The notes beneath the pieces are model-generated. The model had not been told where the DNA came from. It did not search any database and was given only the letters and a program-made list of their open reading frames with translations. From contig NZ_JADBEB010000001.1 in NCBI RefSeq assembly GCF_014874095.1, positions 5,580,001 to 5,644,000 on the forward strand: 64,000 nucleotides of DNA, written 5' to 3'. Positions 8,153-14,632 of this stretch are shown here, piece by piece. The DNA is from Plantactinospora soyae. GTDB taxonomy: Bacteria; Actinomycetota; Actinomycetes; Mycobacteriales; Micromonosporaceae. The translations under genes were made by a program, and so were the position numbers. Each line of letters opens with the position of its first letter. Position 1 is the first letter of the stretch.

Positions 8153-11100
8153 TCACCAGCCCCGGTGCAGGAGCCCGGGTGGTTGCTGGGCCGGCAGCAC
8201 CACCAGGAACGGTGTGCTCACCGCACTGAACCCGGTACCGCTGGCCACCGCCGACCGGCCGCCCAGCCGGTCCTTCGGCAGCACCAGCAGTTGGGCGGTG
8301 AAGCTGCCGTCGGCCGCCGGTCGCACCGGCAGGGCGGCCGCGGTGATGCCGACGTCCCAGGAGAGCCGTACCGGCCGGCCGGGTGGGAAGTCCACCCCCC
8401 GGATCGCGGCGACGAACCCGGGCGGCCCGATCGGCGGTACCGCCACGATCCGGGGTGCGACCACCCGGAGCGGAGTGCTCGCGGTGTCGTTGTCGGGGTC
8501 GGCGTTGCCGCCGGTGGTGCCGACGGTGCCCCGGACGGTCGTGCTGAGCGCCGCGCCCGGGGAGAGCGTGCCGGCGACGGTGGCGGCGGCGCCCGGGGCG
8601 AGATCCGGCACCGGGCAGCCGTCGGCCGGGCAGCCCGCGACAGCCCCGCCGGCCGGTACGCCGCCGGGCAGGTTGGGCCGGAGCCGCAGGCCGGTCGCGG
8701 TCGTACCGCCGGCGTTGCGGACCGTGTAGGTGACGGTGACGGTGCCGCCGACGTACCCCGGTTGCGGGTCGGCCGAGACGGTCAGCGCCGGATCGGCCGG
8801 GCTGCCCGGTGGTGCGGGGGCGACCCGCACCATGGTCACGGCGCGGTTGTCCGACGGGTCCGCGTCGGTCGGGCTGGCCTCGACCGACCAGTCGAGTTCG
8901 AAGCTGCCCCGGGCGGTGCCCACCAGGTCGACCCTGATCTCGACGGTACGTCCCACCCCGAGGCGGCCCAGCGTGCAGCGGAGGGTGGCGAGCACGCAGT
9001 CGCCGACCGGCGTGTCGAGACCGGTCACCGACAGCCCGGCCGGGACGCGGAGGCTGCCCCGGACGTCGTCGGCGGCGGTCGGCCCCTGGTCGGTGACGGC
9101 GAGCCGGACCGAGGTCCGGCCGCCCACGGTGGTGCCGGGCGACCGGGCCGACACGGCGGTGGCGATGTCGACGCGGCGTTGCCAGGTCGGCTCCTTCTGC
9201 CGCCCCGGCAGGTGTCCGGTGAGCGGCCGGACCTCGCCGCCCGCGAGGTCGTAGCTCCACAGCGCCTCGGGCGAGTTGTTGCCCGCCGCCCGCCTGGCCG
9301 AGAAGGCGAGCCGCCCGCCGTCCGGCGACCAGGCCACGTCGCGCGGCTGGTGCGGGCCGTCGTCGCGGTCCGGCACCGGCCGGGCGCAGGATCCGCCGCC
9401 GGCGGGCAGCAGCAGCCGGCACCGGTTGTCGTCCAGGTCGACCAGGACCAGGCCGTCAGCCTCGCGGTTGAAGACCAGCCGGGTGCCGTCCGGCGAGTAC
9501 GCCGCGCTGTCGTCGACGACCGGACATTCGTTGCCGCAGATCGTCGCGGTCAGGTCGGTCTGGTCGAGCCCGTCGCCGGCGTTGGCGGTCCAGATGTGGG
9601 TCGACACGTCGCCCCGGTAGGTGCCCCGGGTGAAGGCGAGTCGGGCGCCGTCGGGCGACCAGGCCGGCTGGGTGTCGTCGAGCCCGGACAGGGCGTCCGG
9701 GACCGGCAGGTCCAGCAGGTGGCGTCCGGTGACGGCGTCGACGACCTCGATCCGGGACCGGGTACGCGGCGCCCCGGATCCGTTTCCCGGCGAGTCGCGG
9801 ACCAGGGCGAGCCGGGTACCGTCCGGCGACCAGGCGGGATCCGTCTCCCGGTCGCCGCGACCCCGTCCGGCGATCGGCAGCAGCCGTGGCCGGCCTCCGC
9901 TGGCGTCCACGATCCAGATCCGTTCGGTCCGGACGCCGTCGACCGTCTCGTACCGGCTGACCGCGATCCGCTGCCCGTCCGGCGAGTACGCCTGCCGTTC
10001 GAACCACGGATCGCCGTCGACCGGCTCCCAGAGCAGCCGTGAGTCGGCGGTCGCCCCGGGGTCCTCGCGCAGGACCGACAGGCGCAGGTCGCGGGGATCC
10101 ACCCCGTCGGGCCGGATGTCCTGCAAGGTGGCGGTGGTCCGATCAACGGCGCTGGTCCGGGCGACCAGGAGGGAACCGGTGGTGGTGCCGGAGCCGGCGT
10201 ACCAGGTGGGATGGCTGACGTCGCGGTTCTCGGCGAGCCGTGGCACCACCACGCACTCGCACAGGTCCTCCTGGACCAGTACCGAGTAGACCCGGTCGAC
10301 GTTCCCGGTCGCCTCGCCGTCCGGCAGGGTACGGCTGACGAACGCCACGGTCGCCCCATCGGCCGTCCAGGCCGGCTGCCGGGCCTGCCAGCCGGGCGGC
10401 AGCATCCGGACCCGGCCGGTGCCGTCCGGGGCGGTCAGCCACACTTCGGGACGCGGGCCGGCCGGCCCGATCGTGTAGGCGATGCGCCGGTGCGTCGGGT
10501 TCGGGTCCCAGGCCGGCTCGGCGGCCCCGGTGGGCTCGGCGGTGACCCGGGTGACCGGGCCGCCAGCGGCGGGCAGCCGGTAGATCTGGGCGACGCTGTC
10601 GCCGCCGCGTCGACCGGCGAAGGCCAGCGTGCTGCCGTCCGGCGACCAGGTCGGCCATCTGCTGTCGCCGGTTCCGTCGGTCACCCGGCGGGTACCGCCC
10701 CCGTCGGCGTCGATCACGAAGACGTCGTGCCCGCCGTCGTCGCGGCCGGCGGCGGAGCTGTACGCGATCCGGCTGCCGCCGGGGGAGAGCACCGGCCGGG
10801 ACTCGTCGGTCGAGTTCCGGGTGACCCGGAGCACCGGACCGGCGCCCCGGCGCAGGTACACCTCGGTGCTGCGCTCGTCGCGTCGGCTCACCCAGGTCGC
10901 CGCCGACCCACGGGCCGAGACCTCGTCGTCGAAGTGGTCGGGTCCGGCGTCGAAGAACGGTGCCGCGGTCGCCGTGGACCCCTCGCCGCGGATCACGCCG
11001 AGGCTGCGGTGCCCGGTGCCGGCGTACGCGATCCGCTGGCTCAGGTCGGAATTCGGGGCCGGTACGGGCGCCGCCGTCGGGGCCGGCGCGTTCGCTGCGG

Positions 11101-11200
11101 CCCGGCTCTGGTCGACGAGGCCGGCGGTGGGCAGCGGCGCGGCGACGAGCAGCACAGCCAGCACGGCCAGTACGGCGGAAAACTTGATCCTGCGTCGCAA
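8153..11200 (-). CDS. Exported TolB/PD40 beta-propeller protein with CARDB/DUF11-like repeats
   Basis: About 1015 residues. The N-terminus MRRRIKFSAVLAVLAVLLVA is a signal peptide or membrane anchor. Many PD40/TolB units with the SPDG-x-x-x-A-F motif follow to about residue 690, which should form one or more propellers. The rest looks like two or three immunoglobulin-like CARDB/DUF11 repeats (DVRGSLRVPAGLSVTGL, then the VTYTVRNAGGT segment). I chose TTG at 11198-11200 because GAGG lies 5 bases upstream and the signal sequence then starts the protein. An earlier TTG at 11332 would add a hydrophilic 44-residue leader. It sits in the CIS operon between LuxR and DUF4255 genes, so a surface or docking role is possible but not proven. 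Confidence 0.8.
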   Translation of the reverse strand: MRRRIKFSAVLAVLAVLLVAAPLPTAGLVDQSRAAANAPAPTAAPVPAPNSDLSQRIAYAGTGHRSLGVIRGEGSTATAAPFFDAGPDHFDDEVSARGSAATWVSRRDERSTEVYLRRGAGPVLRVTRNSTDESRPVLSPGGSRIAYSSAAGRDDGGHDVFVIDADGGGTRRVTDGTGDSRWPTWSPDGSTLAFAGRRGGDSVAQIYRLPAAGGPVTRVTAEPTGAAEPAWDPNPTHRRIAYTIGPAGPRPEVWLTAPDGTGRVRMLPPGWQARQPAWTADGATVAFVSRTLPDGEATGNVDRVYSVLVQEDLCECVVVPRLAENRDVSHPTWYAGSGTTTGSLLVARTSAVDRTTATLQDIRPDGVDPRDLRLSVLREDPGATADSRLLWEPVDGDPWFERQAYSPDGQRIAVSRYETVDGVRTERIWIVDASGGRPRLLPIAGRGRGDRETDPAWSPDGTRLALVRDSPGNGSGAPRTRSRIEVVDAVTGRHLLDLPVPDALSGLDDTQPAWSPDGARLAFTRGTYRGDVSTHIWTANAGDGLDQTDLTATICGNECPVVDDSAAYSPDGTRLVFNREADGLVLVDLDDNRCRLLLPAGGGSCARPVPDRDDGPHQPRDVAWSPDGGRLAFSARRAAGNNSPEALWSYDLAGGEVRPLTGHLPGRQKEPTWQRRVDIATAVSARSPGTTVGGRTSVRLAVTDQGPTAADDVRGSLRVPAGLSVTGLDTPVGDCVLATLRCTLGRLGVGRTVEIRVDLVGTARGSFELDWSVEASPTDADPSDNRAVTMVRVAPAPPGSPADPALTVSADPQPGYVGGTVTVTYTVRNAGGTTATGLRLRPNLPGGVPAGGAVAGCPADGCPVPDLAPGAAATVAGTLSPGAALSTTVRGTVGTTGGNADPDNDTASTPLRVVAPRIVAVPPIGPPGFVAAIRGVDFPPGRPVRLSWDVGITAAALPVRPAADGSFTAQLLVLPKDRLGGRSAVASGTGFSAVSTPFLVVLPAQQPPGLLHRGW

Positions 11201-11362
11201 GTGGACCTCGGCGGAGTCGCGGTGGACGTGGACGGCGGTCGGTGGGTCACCGCCATCCTCCGGCGGTCGTCGGCCGGCCGCTCCGGACCGGAGGGCACCG
11301 GCGGGGGCAGCGGTGCCGGCACGTTCAGGCAATCCGCGTACGGTGGCCGTCGCCCCGGTTGT

Positions 11363-11986
11363 TCAGATCAACCCGTTGCGGAGGGCGTACGCCACGGCGT
11401 GCGCCCGGTTCCGCAGCTGGAGCCGGCTGGTGACGTCGTGCAGGACGTTCTTCACGGTTCGCTCCGAGTAGGAGAGCTTGCTGGCGATCTCCCGGGTGTC
11501 GAACCCGTCCGCGACCAGCCGTAGCACGTCCACCTCCCGGGTGCTCAGTCCGAGCAGGGTGAGGCCGCGCGGTTCGAGTACCTGCCGCTGGAGCCGGCCC
11601 ATCTGGGCCATCAGCCGACCCAACAGGTCGGCGGGGAGCGCCCCTTCACCACGGGCGACGGCCAGCACGATGTGGCTGAGCCGTTCCGCGCTCGCCTCGG
11701 TGCGGCGGACCAGCCCGACCACGCCGTGCTCCACCGCCAGGGCCAGTCCGGCATCGTCGATCCTCGCCGGCACCAGCACCAGTCTGGTCAGGCCAGCCCG
11801 GTGCAGCCGACGCAACAGCCGGGTCGCCGACTCGTCGAGGGCGTCGACGACCACCAGGGGGACACTTCCGGACGTCTCCTGGCCCGGCTCGACCACCCAC
11901 AGGTCCGGCCGGGAGCGGAGCTGGCTCTCCACCCCCAGCCGCGAGATCGGGTCCTCCGCGTGGACGCTCACCGTGACACGGTTCAT
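11363..11986 (-). CDS. LuxR-family transcriptional regulator of the CIS locus
   Basis: A 207-residue regulator. Residues 1-120 resemble a receiver fold (VSVHAEDPISRLGVES, then VVVDAL at 45-50) but lack a full acidic pocket. Residues about 143-207 are a LuxR/GerE helix-turn-helix (GLSTREVDVLRLVADG, then TREIASKLSYSERTVKN). No histidine kinase is adjacent, so it may be an orphan or pseudo-receiver regulator. The ATG at 11984-11986 has GGGGAGG upstream. It is the first gene of the leftward CIS transcript and diverges from the membrane-protein gene, so it may control both. Confidence 0.88.
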   Translation of the reverse strand: MNRVTVSVHAEDPISRLGVESQLRSRPDLWVVEPGQETSGSVPLVVVDALDESATRLLRRLHRAGLTRLVLVPARIDDAGLALAVEHGVVGLVRRTEASAERLSHIVLAVARGEGALPADLLGRLMAQMGRLQRQVLEPRGLTLLGLSTREVDVLRLVADGFDTREIASKLSYSERTVKNVLHDVTSRLQLRNRAHAVAYALRNGLI

Positions 11987-12100
11987 CTCCAGCCTCCCCA
12001 CAGGTCGACGCCCCGTCGTGGGCGTGGTGCCACCGCGTGTACGGCAGGTGCCGGTGCGCGCAGCAGTACGGCAAAGGGTGCCGGACGGGACTTCGCGTGC

Positions 12101-12119
12101 ACCTAACGTGGACCTAACG
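12101..12119. promoter_or_regulatory. Direct repeat in the LuxR/membrane-protein divergent promoter
   Basis: ACCTAACG occurs at 12101-12108 and 12112-12119, one helical turn apart, in the 207-base gap between the divergent genes. Spacing and position suit a regulator site, possibly for the adjacent LuxR protein. This is inference. Confidence 0.35.
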
Positions 12120-12193
12120 GGCAACGGCTCTGCCCGTGCCGGTACCCCGGTGGTCGGTCCGCAGGCGGTGCCACCGTCCCTACCGTCGGGGAC

Positions 12194-13480
12194 ATGAGCA
12201 TCTCGTTGGGTCTGGTGGACACGCCTGCGGTGGTCGTGCCGGGAGAGAGCGTCGACATACCGGTGACGGTCCGGAACCCGGGTGACGTCGTCGAGGCGTA
12301 CGACCTCGACATCGTCGGCATACCCGGCACGTGGGCGACGTTCGACCCGCCGAGGGTCTCCCTCTATCCCGGCGCCAGCCAGACCGTCGCGCTCACCGTC
12401 CGGCCGCCCCGGTCCTCGGAGGTCCGGGCCGGGGAGCTGCCGTACGGCGTCCGGGTGGTTCCGTCCGAGGCACCGGAGACCGCGACGGTCGAGGAGGGCG
12501 TACTGACCATCGCGCCCTTCAACGAGGTGACCGCGGAGCTGCGGCCGCAGGTGCGCCGGGCCCGGCTCGGTGCTCGCTACCGCCTCGCCGGGGTCAACGG
12601 CGGCAACGTCGGGGAGACGCTGACCGTCACCACGGTCGACGGCAACGAACAGCTGCGCTTCGCACCCCGGCCCAGCACGACGAACCTGGCGGCAGGCGAG
12701 CAGTACGCGGCAGTCCTCGGCGTACGGGCCCGGCGGCTGCTCTGGCGCGGCTCCCCGCGACACCTGCCGTTCCGGGCATTGCTGACCGATGCGGCGGGCC
12801 GGGCCGTCACCCTGGACGGGACGCTGGTGCAGCAACCCGTTCTCTCCGCCTGGCTGTTCAAACTGTTGGCGTTGCTGTTGGCGCTGCTGCTGCTCCTGCT
12901 CGCCATCTGGTTCGGCCTGCTGCGCCCGGCGGTGCGGTCGGCGGCCCGGGAGGCCGTCGACGGGAAGGTGGCGCAGGTCGCGACCGAGGCGGAGGAGGCG
13001 GCGAACGAGGCCGCCGACGAGGCGGCGCGGGACGCCGTCGAGCAGGAGCGCGCCGCGCCCCCCGCCGGCCCGACGCCGTCGCCGGCGCCCGCCGGTGGCA
13101 GCGGCGGCATCGGCCAGGGCGGGCAGTTCGCCACCGCGTTGGTGTTGCGGACCAATCCCAGGGGTACGGCGTCGCGCAGCTACACCGTGCCCCGCAACCG
13201 GGTGCTCCTGATCACCGATTTTCTGGTCGACAACCCGCAGGGGGACACCGGAACCCTGACCGTCACTGCCGACGACGTACGGGTGGTCACCTACGGTCTG
13301 GAGAACTTCCGCAACCAGGACTACCACTCGGTGACGCCGATCCGGGTGCCCGCCGGGGCCAGGGTGACCCTCACCGTCGCCTGCCGCCGACCCGGTGCCC
13401 CGGTCGGCGCTCCCGCGCCGCAGAGCTGCCAGGAGGGGCTCTACCTCAACGGGACCCTGACGCGGGCCGCCGGCTCCTGA
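12194..13480 (+). CDS. Membrane-anchored CIS-linked protein with beta-rich domains
   Basis: A 428-residue protein with no close family that I recognise. Residues 1-215 are beta-rich and resemble NPCBM/COG1470-type immunoglobulin-like repeats (SISLGLVDTPAVVVPGESV, then the VTVRNPGDVVEAYDLD segment). One strong transmembrane helix covers about 218-243 (leucine-rich). An alanine/glutamate-rich helix follows (246-287), then a proline-rich linker and a C-terminal beta domain (310-428) with a possible disulfide pair, C397 and C412. There is no signal peptide. It diverges from the LuxR gene that heads the CIS operon. Streptomyces CIS are reported to rely on a membrane protein (CisA) for recruitment to the membrane, and this protein could play that role. 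That is a positional inference. Confidence 0.75.
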   Translation: MSISLGLVDTPAVVVPGESVDIPVTVRNPGDVVEAYDLDIVGIPGTWATFDPPRVSLYPGASQTVALTVRPPRSSEVRAGELPYGVRVVPSEAPETATVEEGVLTIAPFNEVTAELRPQVRRARLGARYRLAGVNGGNVGETLTVTTVDGNEQLRFAPRPSTTNLAAGEQYAAVLGVRARRLLWRGSPRHLPFRALLTDAAGRAVTLDGTLVQQPVLSAWLFKLLALLLALLLLLLAIWFGLLRPAVRSAAREAVDGKVAQVATEAEEAANEAADEAARDAVEQERAAPPAGPTPSPAPAGGSGGIGQGGQFATALVLRTNPRGTASRSYTVPRNRVLLITDFLVDNPQGDTGTLTVTADDVRVVTYGLENFRNQDYHSVTPIRVPAGARVTLTVACRRPGAPVGAPAPQSCQEGLYLNGTLTRAAGS

Positions 13481-13503
13481 GCCCGCGCTGCGTCCCAGCG
13501 GGG

Positions 13504-13566
13504 TCAAGTTCAGGTGTCCAGGACGACGGGACAGCCGGCGCCATCGACGTCAAGGAATTGTCAAGA
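13504..13566. promoter_or_regulatory. Possible SARP operator upstream of the propeller gene
   Basis: GTCAAG is repeated exactly 11 bases apart (TCAAG at 13550 and 13561), with a third TCAAG at 13504. SARP regulators bind short direct repeats at 11-base or 22-base spacing that overlap the promoter. A SARP gene lies at 14633-17455. The target would be the gene starting at 13642. This is inference from spacing only. Confidence 0.35.
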
Positions 13567-13641
13567 CGGATGCCCAGTCCGGCGTACGACCATTGTCGAT
13601 GTCGCGGGGGCACCGGGCTTTCGCACGACACGGGAGCGCAC

Positions 13642-14625
13642 ATGTCGTTTTCTTGGAGCAGGATCGCGCGCATCCATGCCAGGACGCTCAGCGTCGGCCT
13701 CGGCCTGCTGCTGGTCGCAGGCGCCGGAACACCCGGCCACGCCCGTACGGTTGATCTCAGGATGTCTTCCAAGGGAACCGTGGCGTTCCAGGCGACGAAT
13801 TCACGTCTGTGGGTCACCGGAATCACCGGGAACGGCAAGGAACTGAACTTTTCCGTGATGCCGGGAACCAGCCCGGCCATCTCGGCGGGGACCGGCCAGA
13901 CCACCGTACTGACCGGCACGGTGGTGTTCCAGGGCAGCAACGGCAACCTGTGGGCCGCCGCGGCCGGCAGCACCTCGGGCGGGGACCACGGCCTGCCCAT
14001 GGCCCCGGGCACTGGCCCGACCATCTCGACCGACGGCACTCGGGTCGCCTTCCAGGGCAGCAACGGCCGCCTGTGGACCACCGACGGTAGGCGCCCCGCG
14101 GACACCGGCCTGGGGATGGCGCCTGGAACCAGTCCGAGCATCGCCGCGAACAACCAGGTCGCGTTCCAGGGAGCCGATGGCTACCTCTGGACCACCCTGG
14201 GCGGCCGTACCAATCTCGCCATGATGCCTGGCACCAGCCCGGCCTCCTCGCGGGACGGTGTGATCGCCTTCCAGGGTGCCAACGGCAACCTGTGGATCAT
14301 CCGGGTCGGCGGCGGGACCGACGACACCGGATACGCCATGGCGCCGGGCACGAGTCCGACCATGTCGACGATGTCGACCAACTGGGATCTCACCCGGATC
14401 GCCTTCCAGGGAGCCAACGGCAACCTCTGGACGACCAGGGCCTCCGTGGACCGCTTGGGCAAGGACTGGGGTTACCAGATGATGCCCGGCACCAACCCGG
14501 GCGTCTCCTCCGACGCCGCTGAGGTCGCCTTCCACGGGAGCAACGGCCGCCTCTACACGATCAGCGAGAACGACAGCGTCCGGGAACTGGGTTTCATCCT
14601 GGCCGCCGGGACCAGCCCGGCCTGA
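13642..14625 (+). CDS. Secreted seven-repeat beta-propeller protein
   Basis: A 327-residue exported protein. The signal peptide is about 1-35 (RTLSVGLGLLLVAGAGTPGHA). The mature part is seven repeats of 34-48 residues, each with a V/I-A-F-Q-G-S/A-N-G-N/R-L-W start and a M-x-P-G-T-S-P end. Seven copies would close a seven-bladed propeller or tachylectin-like lectin ring. The last copy is slightly degraded (VAFHGSNGRLYT, then AAGTSPA). No catalytic residues are evident, so carbohydrate or surface binding is the likely role. The gene converges with the SARP regulator, with 7 bases between the stops. It lacks a strong Shine-Dalgarno sequence but starts at the only sensible ATG before the signal peptide. 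Confidence 0.8.
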   Translation: MSFSWSRIARIHARTLSVGLGLLLVAGAGTPGHARTVDLRMSSKGTVAFQATNSRLWVTGITGNGKELNFSVMPGTSPAISAGTGQTTVLTGTVVFQGSNGNLWAAAAGSTSGGDHGLPMAPGTGPTISTDGTRVAFQGSNGRLWTTDGRRPADTGLGMAPGTSPSIAANNQVAFQGADGYLWTTLGGRTNLAMMPGTSPASSRDGVIAFQGANGNLWIIRVGGGTDDTGYAMAPGTSPTMSTMSTNWDLTRIAFQGANGNLWTTRASVDRLGKDWGYQMMPGTNPGVSSDAAEVAFHGSNGRLYTISENDSVRELGFILAAGTSPA

Positions 14626-14632
14626 CGATCGA

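Noticed and set aside
11363-13507. A frame joining the LuxR gene with sequence antisense to the membrane protein gene
   Set aside because: The extra 500 codons are antisense to a real gene. The LuxR gene has its own ATG with GGGGAGG.
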